Of a stretch of DNA of 64,000 nt, positions 1-8,924 are shown in pieces (within the stretch, counting starts at the first letter, position 1; each line of letters opens with the position of its first letter). Origin of the DNA: Mycobacterium sp. SM1 (GTDB lineage Bacteria > Actinomycetota > Actinomycetes > Mycobacteriales > Mycobacteriaceae); assembly GCF_018361265.1 (NCBI RefSeq), contig NZ_JAFLNH010000004.1, forward strand, positions 670,673 to 734,672. Direction: 5' to 3'. The notes under the pieces were generated by a model. It had not been told where the DNA came from. It worked only from the letters and a program-made list of their open reading frames with translations, and searched no databases. Position numbers and translations under genes: made by a program.

Positions 1-1420
1 AGTACCACTGTGTTTGCGAGGAACCGATGATCAGCAAGCAGCGCATGTCGACGTCGGCCGGGTCCAGGTCCGCCAACCGCACCACCGTGACCTTTTCACC
101 GGGACCGCCTACCGAGCGGCCGATCACCACCGGGGTGCCCGGATCGCGATGGGCCAGCAGCACCTCGCGCATCGCGGCGACCTGCCACGTGCGGGTTTTC
201 GACGCCGGGTTGTAGATCGCCAGCACCAGATCGGCGGCGGCCGCCGCGGAAAGCCGCGCGGCGATCACCTTCCAGGGTTTGAGCCGATCCGACAACGAGA
301 GCACCGCGTAATCGTGGCCCAGCGGGGCGCCGACCCGGCTGGCGACGGCCTGCGCGGCGGTCATCGCGGGAACCACCCGCACCTGCACGCCCGGCCATTG
401 CTTGGCCTCCTCGAGCACCGCGGTGGCCATCGCGAACACGCCGGGGTCGCCCGACGACACCACCGCGACCGCCCGGCCCTGCTCGGCCAGCGCGCAGGCC
501 AGTCGGGCGCGGGCGATTTCGTCGGTGTTGTCGGAGGGGTGGCGGCGCTGAGCGTCGCGCACCGGCACGCGATCCAGGTATGGCCCGTAGCCGATCAGAT
601 CGGTGGCCGCGGCCAGCTCGCGGCGACATTGTGGGGTCATCCAGTCGGCCCCGCCGGGTCCCAGCCCCACCACCGCGACGCCGCCCGCGGGTTCGGGCCG
701 GCGTCCCCCGGGCAGCAGCGCCAGCGAGAAATACGGCACGTTGGTCGCATCGACCTCCGCGGCCGGCGACACCCGCTGCCCGGGCGTACTGGCCTGCTCC
801 ACATAGACCGCCTCGCCGAGGCGGCCGGACAGCGAAAGCGCTTCCCGCACAGCAGGATAGGAGCGACCCAGCTTCAACACGACGGCGGCGTCCGTGTCGG
901 CGAGCCGGTGGGTCAGCTCGGCGAGGCCCAACGTGCCCGGCAGCACCGACAGCACCTGGTCGCCCGCCACCAGCGGAGTCGCGATGGCCGCCGCCGCCGC
1001 GCTGACCGACGTCACGCCCGGCACGATGACCGCGTCGAACCGCTGGGTCAGCCGCGTGTGCAAATGCATGTAGGAGCTGTAGAACAACGGGTCGCCCTCG
1101 GCGAGCAGCGCCACGTCGCGTCCGGCCTCCAGATGCGCGGCGATCCGCTCGGTGGCCTCGGCGTAGAAATCCTCCAGAGCGCCGGCGTAGCCGCCCGGAT
1201 GGTCCGTCGCCTCGGTGGTGACCGGATAGATCAGGTGCTCCTCGATGTGGCCGGGCCGCAGATAGGGTGCGGCGATGGCGCGCGCGATGCTGCGGCCATG
1301 GCGGGCGCTGTGGTAGGCGACCACATCGGCGTCGCCGATCACCCGGGCGGCTTTGACCGTCACCAATTCGGGGTCGCCCGGCCCCAGCCCCACCCCAAAA
1401 AGCGTTCCCCGCTTAGTCAT
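1..1420 (-). CDS. cobIJ: CobIJ, bifunctional precorrin-2 C20- / precorrin-3B C17-methyltransferase (C-terminus off the window)
   Basis: Two SAM-dependent methyltransferases of aerobic cobalamin synthesis fused in one chain, as is usual in mycobacteria. The CobI half begins TKRGTLFGVGLGPGDPEL (the GxGxGDP SAM-binding loop) and continues with the LLAEGDPLFYS motif. The CobJ half starts near codon 225 with a second glycine loop, VAVVGLGPAGPDW, and carries VVSSGDPGVFAMA. About 473 codons are visible; the chain leaves the left edge near LLIIGSSQTQWY, which in M. tuberculosis lies roughly 30 residues before the end. The ATG at 1418-1420 lies inside the 3' end of cobH, an 8-bp overlap that indicates translational coupling in a cobG-cobH-cobIJ order. 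Identification is from family knowledge and visible motifs. Confidence 0.95.
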   Translation of the reverse strand, partial: MTKRGTLFGVGLGPGDPELVTVKAARVIGDADVVAYHSARHGRSIARAIAAPYLRPGHIEEHLIYPVTTEATDHPGGYAGALEDFYAEATERIAAHLEAGRDVALLAEGDPLFYSSYMHLHTRLTQRFDAVIVPGVTSVSAAAAAIATPLVAGDQVLSVLPGTLGLAELTHRLADTDAAVVLKLGRSYPAVREALSLSGRLGEAVYVEQASTPGQRVSPAAEVDATNVPYFSLALLPGGRRPEPAGGVAVVGLGPGGADWMTPQCRRELAAATDLIGYGPYLDRVPVRDAQRRHPSDNTDEIARARLACALAEQGRAVAVVSSGDPGVFAMATAVLEEAKQWPGVQVRVVPAMTAAQAVASRVGAPLGHDYAVLSLSDRLKPWKVIAARLSAAAAADLVLAIYNPASKTRTWQVAAMREVLLAHRDPGTPVVIGRSVGGPGEKVTVVRLADLDPADVDMRCLLIIGSSQTQWY

Positions 1421-2042
1421 CTGTCCCGGATGCGATCGCGTTGACGGCCGCGGCGGCCAGCGCGCTGCCGCCGCGGCGGCCCCGCACGACAAGATAGGCC
1501 ATTCCGCGCGGGTGGTCGATGAGCTCCTGCTTGGCCTGCGCCGAGCCGACGAACCCGACCGGCCCGCCCAGCACCGCGACCGGCGCCGGCGCCCCCGCGT
1601 CGATGAGCTCAAGAAGCCGGAACAGCGCGGTGGGCGCGTTGCCGAGCGCCAGCACCGCGCCGGCCAGCCGGTCGGCCCACAGCTCCACGCCGGCCGCCGA
1701 GCGGGTGATGCGCCCGCGGGTGGCCAGTTCGGCAGCCCGCGAGTCGGCGACCAGCGACACCACCTCGTTGCCGGCGGGCAGCCGTTTCCTGGTGATCCCG
1801 GCGGCCACCATCGACGAGTCGCACAACACCGGGGCCCCGCCGCGCAGCGCGGCACCGGCTATGGTGACAACGTCGTCGGTGTAGGCGATGTGCTCGGTGA
1901 GGTCGACCTGGCCGCAGGTGTGGATCAGCCGAACCACCACGCGCGCCACATCGTCTGGAAACCGCGCCAGGTCGGCTTCGGCACGGATGATCGCGAACGA
2001 CCGCCGATAGATCTCGGCGGGATCGCGAATGTAGTCGAGCAC
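1413..2042 (-). CDS. cobH: Precorrin-8X methylmutase CobH
   Basis: A 209-residue protein of the size expected for CobH, which moves the C11 methyl of precorrin-8X to C12 to form hydrogenobyrinic acid. The N-terminus MLDYIRDPAEIYRRSFAIIR is typical of the family. The conserved RLIHTCG segment supplies the proposed catalytic histidine (His41 here). The glycine-rich GGPVGFVGSAQAK loop and the LVVRGRRGGSALA stretch near the C-terminus are also present. The start lies 9 bp after the cobG stop and the stop overlaps the cobIJ start, so the three genes form one minus-strand operon. No truncation is visible. Confidence 0.96.
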   Translation of the reverse strand: MLDYIRDPAEIYRRSFAIIRAEADLARFPDDVARVVVRLIHTCGQVDLTEHIAYTDDVVTIAGAALRGGAPVLCDSSMVAAGITRKRLPAGNEVVSLVADSRAAELATRGRITRSAAGVELWADRLAGAVLALGNAPTALFRLLELIDAGAPAPVAVLGGPVGFVGSAQAKQELIDHPRGMAYLVVRGRRGGSALAAAAVNAIASGTDD

Positions 2043-2051
2043 CCGCTCACC

Positions 2052-3215
2052 CTACGGTTTGACCCGGGCGTGGCGCTCGGCTATACCCGGCGTCGCCGCG
2101 CACGGATCGTCCGCGTCCCGCAGCAGTCGGTATCCCTCTCCGGTGGCCACCAGCACCTGACCCACCGGCGGGCTGCCGCACGCCCGCGCGCAGCCGACGA
2201 AGTGCCGGTGGCCGGTGCTGTCGGCAGCGCGGGCGGCCGCGGCGGCGTCAGCGCGCACATCGGCCGCCGAGTAGGCGCAGCCCGGGCTGCCGGTGCACGC
2301 GCTCACCCTCAGCCAGGGGGACGTCTCGTCGACAACCAGGTCCGCCGCGCCCAGCACCCGAAGCGCCGCGCCGGCCGCGGTCTCCTCGAGGTCGCACACC
2401 AGCACCGACCGCCACGGGGTGATGACCAGTGGCGCGCCGATGCCCGCCAGGCACTCGGCCACCCGAGCGCTTAGCACCCCCAGCGGCACCGCGGCGCCCA
2501 GCGCGATGCGCCCGTCGCGCTGGGGTAGCCAGCCCACCGGCGGCCTGGTGACGGGGGTGGCCGGCGCGCCGGACTGCCCGGCATCGGGAAGCAGCGCGCC
2601 GATATCGGCCAACTCCGCTACCCGCCAAGCCGTTTTACGGACCACTAGGAATCGCGCCGCCAGCCCGGTCAGCGTCGGCACGACCTCGCCGGCCGATAGG
2701 CGCACACCGGTGTCGCGCCCGGCCAGCAGCAGCGCGACACCGTCATCGACAACCTGGACACCGACATCGGCACCCAACCCGGACACATCGGCGCGCCCGT
2801 CATCCAGGCTGAACCAGAACCGCCCCGGCAGCCGCGCGAGCGCGGGTTCGGCCTGAATCGCCTCGTCCAACTCGGTGACCCACCCCCGCACATCCGCCAG
2901 ACCCCCGATCCGGCCGGACAACGGCGACGCGACGATATTGCGAACCCGCTCATGCGTCGCCGAGGGCAACAAACCCGCCCCCGCAAGGGCGGTTGTCACG
3001 TTCGCGGGATCGCAGACACCGCGGATCTGGACATTGCCGCGTGAGGTCAGCTCGAGGCTGCCCGAGCCGAAACGGCGTGCTGCCCGGGCCAGCGCCGCGA
3101 ACTGCCCGGCGCTGATCATTCCGCCGGGCAGGCGCACCCGCACCAGCGCGCCGTCGGCCGCCTGGTGCACCCGCAGCGCCCCCGGGCAGGCGTCGTGGGC
3201 CCGGCTTCTGGTCAC
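2052..3215 (-). CDS. cobG: CobG, precorrin-3B synthase (sulfite/nitrite-reductase-like)
   Basis: A 387-residue protein if translation starts at the GTG at 3215, giving VTRSRAHDACPGALRVHQAA. Longer in-frame extensions upstream run antisense into cobN and are rejected. It belongs to the nitrite/sulfite reductase ferredoxin-like family that converts precorrin-3A to precorrin-3B with oxygen, using an Fe-S centre and mononuclear iron. The ferredoxin-like half-repeat with LTSRGNVQIRG lies near residue 60. The C-terminal cluster ligands are visible in SACTGSPGC and FVGCARACG. It is the first gene of cobG-cobH-cobIJ and diverges from cobN across 54 bp. Confidence 0.93.
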   Translation of the reverse strand: MTRSRAHDACPGALRVHQAADGALVRVRLPGGMISAGQFAALARAARRFGSGSLELTSRGNVQIRGVCDPANVTTALAGAGLLPSATHERVRNIVASPLSGRIGGLADVRGWVTELDEAIQAEPALARLPGRFWFSLDDGRADVSGLGADVGVQVVDDGVALLLAGRDTGVRLSAGEVVPTLTGLAARFLVVRKTAWRVAELADIGALLPDAGQSGAPATPVTRPPVGWLPQRDGRIALGAAVPLGVLSARVAECLAGIGAPLVITPWRSVLVCDLEETAAGAALRVLGAADLVVDETSPWLRVSACTGSPGCAYSAADVRADAAAAARAADSTGHRHFVGCARACGSPPVGQVLVATGEGYRLLRDADDPCAATPGIAERHARVKP

Positions 3216-3269
3216 CCCTTTACCGTAACCGGTCCTGCCCGGCTGAATCGCGTGCGGTACGAATGGGGG
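3216..3269. promoter_or_regulatory. Divergent cobG/cobN promoter region
   Basis: Only 54 bp separate the GTG start of cobG (minus) from the GTG start of cobN (plus), so both promoters must lie here or inside the genes. On the plus strand TACGAAT at 3258-3264 ends 5 bp before the cobN GTG; on the minus strand TACGGTAA sits just upstream of the cobG GTG. Both resemble weak mycobacterial -10 elements next to the start codon, which would suit leaderless or near-leaderless transcripts. There is no room for a cobalamin riboswitch between the starts. Confidence 0.4.
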
Positions 3270-6200
3270 GTGCCCGAGCCGACCGTAGTGCTGCTCTCGA
3301 CGTCTGACACCGATCTGATCACCGCCCGCGCCAGCGGCGCGAACTACCGGTGGGCCAACCCGTCCCGGCTGCCCGACGCCGAGCTCTCCGGGCTCCTCGG
3401 GGGTGCCGACGTGGTTGTGGTGCGGGTTCTCGGTGGCTATCGCGCCTGGCAGGGCGGCATCGACGCGGTTTTGGCCAGCGGAGTTCCCGCGGTGGTGGTC
3501 AGCGGCGAACAATCCCCCGACGCCGATCTCACCGCGCGCTCGACCGTGCCCGCCGGGATCGTGTTGCAAGCTCACGCGTACCTCGCCCAGGGCGGTGTGG
3601 CCAACCTGCGCCAGCTGCATGCTTTCCTGTGTGACACCGTGCTGATGACCGGCATCGGCTTCAGCCCGCCGGTGAGCATGCCCACCTGGGGAGTGCTGCC
3701 GCGCGCCGCGGCGCCCAGCACCGGCCCGGTGATCGCGGTGCTGTATTACCGCGCCCAGCAGGTGGCCGGCAACACCGCGTACGTCGAGGCGCTGTGCGGT
3801 GCGATCGTGGCGGCCGGCGGGCGCGCCTTGCCGGTGTATTGCGCGTCGCTGCGCACGGCCGAGCCCGAGCTGCTGGCTACCCTGCGGCAGGCCGATGCAC
3901 TGGTGGTTACCGTGCTGGCGGCCGGCGGGGTCAACCCGGCGGTGGCCAGCGGTGGTGGCGAGGACGACAGCTGGAATGTCGAACACCTTGCGGCCCTCGA
4001 TATCCCGACCTTGCAGGGACTATGCCTGACCAGCTCGCGGCAGCACTGGCAAGACGCCCGCGACGGACTCGGCCCGCTGGATGTCGCCAGCCAGGTCGCG
4101 GTGCCCGAGTTCGACGGGCGCATCATCACGGTTCCGTTCTCGTTCAAAGAAATCGACGACGAAGGCCTGATCTCATATGTCCCCGACCCGGAACGCTGCG
4201 CCCGAGTCGCGGGCCTGGCGGTTCGATACGCGCGGCTGCGCCACATCGCCGCCGCCGACAAGCGGATCGCGATCGTCTTGTCCGCCTACCCCACCAAACA
4301 CGGCCGCATCGGCAACGCCGTCGGCCTGGACACGCCAGCCAGCGTCGTCAAGCTGCTGCGGGTGATGCGCGAGCACGGCTACCAGATCGGTGATATTCCC
4401 GGTGTCGACGCCCAGGACGGTGACGCGCTGATGCGGGCGCTCATCGAACGCGGTGGCCAGGACCCTGATTGGCTCACCGCCGGACAGCTGACCGCTAACC
4501 CGATTCGGGTGTCCGCCAAGGACTATTGTGCCTGGTTCGCCACCCTGCCCGCAGCGCTGGCGGACGCGGTGCAGGCGCACTGGGGACCCCCGCCCGGGGA
4601 CCTGTTTGTCGACCGCACCAACGATCCCGATGGCGAACTCGTCATCGCCGCTTTGCAAGCCGGCAACATTGTGCTGATGATCCAGCCGCCGCGGGGTTTC
4701 GGCGAAAACCCGGTGGCGATCTACCATGACCCGGATCTGCCGCCGAGCCATCACTACCTGGCTGCGTACCGCTGGCTGGATGCCAGCTTCCCCAACAGTT
4801 TTCACGCCGACGCCGTCGTGCACCTGGGCAAGCACGGCAACCTGGAGTGGCTGCCCGGGAAAACCTTGGGCCTCTCAGCGGCGTGCGCGCCCGACGCCGC
4901 GCTGGGTGACCTCCCGGTGATCTACCCCTTTTTGGTCAACGACCCCGGCGAGGGCACCCAAGCCAAGCGGCGCGCGCACGCCGTGCTGGTCGATCACCTC
5001 ATCCCGCCGATGGCGCGCGCCGAAACCTACGGCGACCTAGCCCGTTTGGAGCAGCTGTTAGACGAGCATGCCGCCATCGCCGCACTGGACCCCGCCAAAC
5101 TGCCCGCGGTGCGCCAGCAGATCTGGACGCTGCTGCGGGCCGCCAAGATGGACCACGACCTGGGGTTGACCGAACGCCCGGACGACGACTCGTTCGATGA
5201 CATGCTGCTGCGAGTCGACGGCTGGCTCTGCGAGATCAAAGACGCCCAGATCCGTGACGGATTGCACATTCTCGGACACAAGCCGACGGGAGACGCCGAA
5301 CTCGACCTGGTGCTGGCAATTCTGCGGGCCCGCCAGCTCTTCGGCGGCCGGGTGTCGCTTCCCGGCCTGCGTCAGGCATTGGGGCTGGCCGAGGACGGCA
5401 GCGATACCAAGGCCTCGGTGGATCATGCCGAGGCTCAAGCACGGGAACTGGTTGCCGCGCTGCAGGACACCGGCTGGAACCCGGAGGCCGCCGAGCGGCT
5501 CACCGCCGACCCCGGCGTCGCGGCGGTGCTGCGGTTCGCCGCCGCCGAGGTGGTGCCCCGGCTGGCCGGCGCGGCCGCCGAGATCGACGAAGTGCTGAAC
5601 GCCCTGGACGGCCGGTTCATCAAGGCTGGCCCCTCGGGTTCGCCGCTGCGCGGCATGGTCAACGTGCTGCCCACCGGCCGCAACTTCTACTCCGTGGATC
5701 CCAAGGCAGTGCCATCGTACCTGGCCTGGGAAACCGGTGTGGCGCTGGCAGATTCGCTACTGCAACGCTACCGCGGCGATTACGGGCGCTGGCCGCGCGC
5801 GGTCGGCCTGTCGCTATGGGGCACCTCCGCGATGCGCACCGGCGGGGATGACATCGCCGAAGTGCTTGCGCTGCTGGGTGCTCGCCCGGTCTGGGACGAC
5901 GCGTCGCGACGGGTAATCGGGCTGACCCCCGTCCCGCTGGGCGAGCTGGGGCGTCCCCGGATCGACGTGACGGTGCGGATCTCGGGGTTTTTCCGGGACG
6001 CGTTCCCGCACGTGGTGACGCTGCTCGACGATGCCGTGCGCCTGGTGGCCGGTCTCGACGAGCCGGCCGAGGATAACTATGTGCGCGCACATGCTGAAGC
6101 CGACTATGCCGAGCATGCCGATCAACGCCGCGCCACGACAAGGATTTTCGGGTCCAAGCCGGGAACCTACGGGGCGGGACTGCTGCCGTTGATCGATAGC

Positions 6201-6854
6201 CGAGCCTGGCGCGATGACGCCGACCTGGCGCAGGTGTATACCACCTGGGGCGGTTACGCTTACGGACGTGGCCTGGAGGGGTGTGCGGCCACCGACGACA
6301 TGACCCGGCAGTATCAGCGCATCGTGGTCGCGGCCAAAAACACCGACACCCGCGAGCACGACATCGCCGACTCCGACGATTACTTCCAATACCACGGCGG
6401 CATGGTGGCTGCCGTGCGGGCCCTGACCGGCCGCGCGCCCGCGGCCTATATCGGTGACAGCACCCGGCCCGAGGCCGTCCGCACCCGCACGTTATCGGAA
6501 GAGGTCGCCCGGGTCTTTCGCGCCCGCGTCGTCAACCCCCGCTGGATGAGCGCGATGCGCCGTCACGGCTACAAGGGCGCCTTCGAGATGGCGGCGACGG
6601 TGGATTACCTGTTCGGATATGACGCCACCGCCGCGGTGATGGCCGACTGGATGTATGAACAGCTCACCGAGGCCTACGTGCTGGACGCGCAGAACCGCAA
6701 ATTCCTGGCCGAGTCCAACCCCTGGGCCCTGCACGGGATGGCCGAGCGGCTGCTCGAAGCCGTCCACCGGGGACTGTGGTCCGCCCCGCGTCCGGACACC
6801 CTCGACAGGCTGCGCCAGGTGCTTTTGGAAACCGAGGGCGACCTGGAGGGCTGA
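3270..6854 (+). CDS. cobN: Cobaltochelatase large subunit CobN
   Basis: A 1194-residue subunit of the ATP-dependent aerobic cobaltochelatase, which with CobS and CobT inserts cobalt into hydrogenobyrinic acid a,c-diamide. The GTG at 3270 gives VPEPTVVLLSTSDTDLI and exactly the length I recall for M. tuberculosis CobN; upstream in-frame codons read antisense through cobG. Family motifs include AVVHLGKHGNLEWLPGKTLG near residue 520, the NDPGEGTQAKRRAHAVLVDH segment, NVLPTGRNFYSVDPKAVPS, and the C-terminal ATVDYLFGYDATA and LLETEGDLEG. The frame is clean over 3.6 kb. Gene and product are certain; the start is very likely. Confidence 0.97.
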   Translation: MPEPTVVLLSTSDTDLITARASGANYRWANPSRLPDAELSGLLGGADVVVVRVLGGYRAWQGGIDAVLASGVPAVVVSGEQSPDADLTARSTVPAGIVLQAHAYLAQGGVANLRQLHAFLCDTVLMTGIGFSPPVSMPTWGVLPRAAAPSTGPVIAVLYYRAQQVAGNTAYVEALCGAIVAAGGRALPVYCASLRTAEPELLATLRQADALVVTVLAAGGVNPAVASGGGEDDSWNVEHLAALDIPTLQGLCLTSSRQHWQDARDGLGPLDVASQVAVPEFDGRIITVPFSFKEIDDEGLISYVPDPERCARVAGLAVRYARLRHIAAADKRIAIVLSAYPTKHGRIGNAVGLDTPASVVKLLRVMREHGYQIGDIPGVDAQDGDALMRALIERGGQDPDWLTAGQLTANPIRVSAKDYCAWFATLPAALADAVQAHWGPPPGDLFVDRTNDPDGELVIAALQAGNIVLMIQPPRGFGENPVAIYHDPDLPPSHHYLAAYRWLDASFPNSFHADAVVHLGKHGNLEWLPGKTLGLSAACAPDAALGDLPVIYPFLVNDPGEGTQAKRRAHAVLVDHLIPPMARAETYGDLARLEQLLDEHAAIAALDPAKLPAVRQQIWTLLRAAKMDHDLGLTERPDDDSFDDMLLRVDGWLCEIKDAQIRDGLHILGHKPTGDAELDLVLAILRARQLFGGRVSLPGLRQALGLAEDGSDTKASVDHAEAQARELVAALQDTGWNPEAAERLTADPGVAAVLRFAAAEVVPRLAGAAAEIDEVLNALDGRFIKAGPSGSPLRGMVNVLPTGRNFYSVDPKAVPSYLAWETGVALADSLLQRYRGDYGRWPRAVGLSLWGTSAMRTGGDDIAEVLALLGARPVWDDASRRVIGLTPVPLGELGRPRIDVTVRISGFFRDAFPHVVTLLDDAVRLVAGLDEPAEDNYVRAHAEADYAEHADQRRATTRIFGSKPGTYGAGLLPLIDSRAWRDDADLAQVYTTWGGYAYGRGLEGCAATDDMTRQYQRIVVAAKNTDTREHDIADSDDYFQYHGGMVAAVRALTGRAPAAYIGDSTRPEAVRTRTLSEEVARVFRARVVNPRWMSAMRRHGYKGAFEMAATVDYLFGYDATAAVMADWMYEQLTEAYVLDAQNRKFLAESNPWALHGMAERLLEAVHRGLWSAPRPDTLDRLRQVLLETEGDLEG

Positions 6855-6910
6855 CGCCTGGGCGCACCCGTGAGCGGCCCGCCGAGTCCGCGCTGGGATA
6901 TGGCGTTAGG

Positions 6911-6949
6911 CATGGGGTTTAGGCATGGGGTTTGGGCATGGGGTTTGGG
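6911..6949 (+). repeat. Three tandem copies of a 13-bp unit
   Basis: The unit CATGGGGTTTRGG occurs three times head to tail (6911-6923, 6924-6936, 6937-6949) in the gap between the convergent cobN and dienelactone hydrolase genes. It is G-rich and noncoding. It lies where H37Rv has the rpmB2-rpsR2 ribosomal-paralogue block, so it may mark a deletion or rearrangement junction (inference). Confidence 0.75.
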
Positions 6950-6984
6950 TGCCCCCGAAAATCGTGCGTTGGGCTACGCCCGCG

Positions 6985-7701
6985 TTAGGCCGAGGTGTCC
7001 CCGCGCAAGTGTTCGGCGAAGAACGCAAAGACCCGGCTCCAGGCGTCCTCGGCTGCGACCGGGTTGTAGCCGAACCCGGTGACGCGAAGCAATGGCTGGG
7101 CGGGAAGCTGGTTGGCAAAGCCGTGCCCGGCGTGCGGATAAACCTTGATATCCGCGGTGAGGTGTTTGCTCAGGACGGTCCGACGCAGTCGCGCCGGCGC
7201 TCCGATGCCGAGAGGGTCACGCCCGCCAAAACTGGCCACGATCGGGCAGGCCCCCTCGAGCGTTTCGTCGAGGTTACGTGGCAAGGGAGTGCCGTAAAAC
7301 GGTGCAGCTGCGCCAAAACCCTTGGGCGCCATCACCAATGCAAACTGGCCTCCCATACAGAAGCCAGCGATACCGACCCGGCCGGTGCATTCCGGCATGG
7401 ACTGCAGGTGATCCCGCGCCGCCAGGATATCGTCGAGGGCCCGGCCCCGCTTGGTCAACAGATCCCGGAACACCCTGCTGACGCAGCGCGCCCAGCCGCC
7501 CCGGGCGAACAGGTTCGGGGTCAGCGCCACATACCCCGCCGCGGCAATGTGATCGGAGATCCGCTGCTTATCCCGGCCATACCCGATCGCATCGTGAACC
7601 ACCACCACGCCCGGCCACGGACCCTGCGCTTCGGGAAGGCTCAGCAGCGCGTCGATCGGCCCGGCGGGCGTGTCGATATCGATCGTCGTCACAGTGCCCA
7701 T
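6985..7701 (-). CDS. Dienelactone hydrolase family protein (Rv2054-like)
   Basis: A 238-residue alpha/beta hydrolase of the dienelactone hydrolase family, close in length to Rv2054. The strand-turn-helix nucleophile elbow is GIAGFCMGGQFAL, with Cys in place of the usual Ser as in true dienelactone hydrolases. The triad Asp is in SFGGRDPLG and the His in YPHAGHGFAN. The N-terminal GVVVVHDAIGYGRD strand-loop is also typical. No signal peptide is seen, so it is probably cytoplasmic. The natural substrate is unknown. Its ATG at 7699-7701 lies 10 bp from the divergent amidohydrolase remnant. It is convergent with cobN. Confidence 0.88.
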   Translation of the reverse strand: MGTVTTIDIDTPAGPIDALLSLPEAQGPWPGVVVVHDAIGYGRDKQRISDHIAAAGYVALTPNLFARGGWARCVSRVFRDLLTKRGRALDDILAARDHLQSMPECTGRVGIAGFCMGGQFALVMAPKGFGAAAPFYGTPLPRNLDETLEGACPIVASFGGRDPLGIGAPARLRRTVLSKHLTADIKVYPHAGHGFANQLPAQPLLRVTGFGYNPVAAEDAWSRVFAFFAEHLRGDTSA

Positions 7702-7710
7702 CTAAGCCCA

Positions 7711-8919
7711 TTTGCGCCTCTCGTCACGCCCGGATTCGTCGACGGCTGGGACGAATCCCGCTGGCCGGAGAACGCAGCGCCCAGCACCGCGGACCTGGAC
7801 GCGGTGCTCGGTGGCCGGCCGGCGTATCTGGCGCGCGTCGACGCGCACTCCGCGCTGGCCTCCAGCGGGCTGCGGCGGCTGGTTCCCGGCTTAGCGAAAA
7901 CAGCGGGCTTCAGCGCAGCGGGTCCCGTTGTCGGCGATGCTCACCGGCTGGTTCGGGCCGCCGCCCGAGATCTGCTCAGCGGCGCGCAACTCGTCGAAGC
8001 CGCCGCGGCGGCGCTGGACGCCGCCGCCGCATCCGGCATCGTCGCGGTGCATGAATGCGCGGGTCCCGACATCGGCGGGCTGGACGACTGGCGGCGGCTG
8101 CGCGACACCGACCACGGTGTGGAGGTGATCGGCTACTGGGGCCACGCGGTGAGCAGCCCAGCGCAGGCCCGCACGCTGATATGCGAGACCGGCGCGCGAG
8201 GACTGGCCGGTGATCTGTTCGTCGACGGGGCCCTCGGATCCCGCACCGCCTGGCTGCGCGAGCCCTACGCCGACGTCCCGGACTGCGTTGGCGCCTGCCA
8301 CCTGGACACCGACGGCATCGCGGCGCATGTGCGGGCCTGCACCGAGGCCGGCGTGCCGCCCGGGTTCCACGTCATCGGTGACGCCGCGGTCGCGGCGGTG
8401 GTCACCGCCTTCGAGCGGGTGGTCGATGCCCTGGGAGTGGGCGCCGTCGCCCGCTGCGGGCACCGCGTGGAGCACCTGGAGATGGTGACCGCCGATCAGG
8501 CGGCCAAGCTGGCCGGTTGGGGGGTTATCGCCAGTGTGCAACCCAATTTCGACGCGCTGTGGGGCGGCGCCGACGGCATGTACCGCCGCCGTCTTGGTGC
8601 CGACCGAGCCAGCGGGCTCAACAACTTCGCGCTGCTAGCATCCCAAGGCGTGCCCCTCGCGTTTGGTTCCGACGCTCCGGTCACGGCCCTGAATCCCTGG
8701 GAGGGTGTGCGCTCGGCGGCCCACCATCGCACGCCGGGCAGCGCGCCGGCATCCTACGCGGTGTGGGACACCAGGCAGGCCGACCTCGGCGCACCGGGGG
8801 CGACCGTCGGACCCGGCTTTGCCGACCCGCCTTCGCTCATGCCCCCGCTACCATCGCTGAGCGGCACCTTGCCCCGTTGTCGGCAAACGGTACATCGCGG
8901 CGTGGTCATCTATGGGTAA
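7711..8919 (+). pseudogene. Amidohydrolase (YtcJ-like) remnant with internal deletions
   Basis: The reading frame matches the metal-dependent amidohydrolase 3 family but is incomplete in three ways. It opens at LVTPGFVD, normally about 60 residues into the protein, with only antisense hydrolase sequence upstream. That segment joins directly to GWDESRWPENAAPS near 7743, skipping about 50 residues that should carry the AHxH metal-binding motif. Near 8743, AHHRTPGS joins APASYAVWD, omitting about 35 residues. The remaining core still shows HVIGDAAVAAVV, CGHRVEHLEMV and FGSDAPVTALNPW. All deletions keep the frame open to the TAA at 8917-8919, 5 bp before lnt. The expected sequences are from family memory, not an alignment. 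Confidence 0.72.
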
Positions 8920-8924
8920 CGAAT

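Noticed and set aside
14..1444. Long plus-strand open frame over the first 1.4 kb
   Set aside because: It is antisense to cobIJ, whose minus-strand translation carries clear methyltransferase motifs; the plus translation is Arg/His-rich and has no family character.
3165..3269. Longer N-terminus for CobN
   Set aside because: It would run through the start of cobG; the GTG at 3270 gives the family's N-terminus and length.
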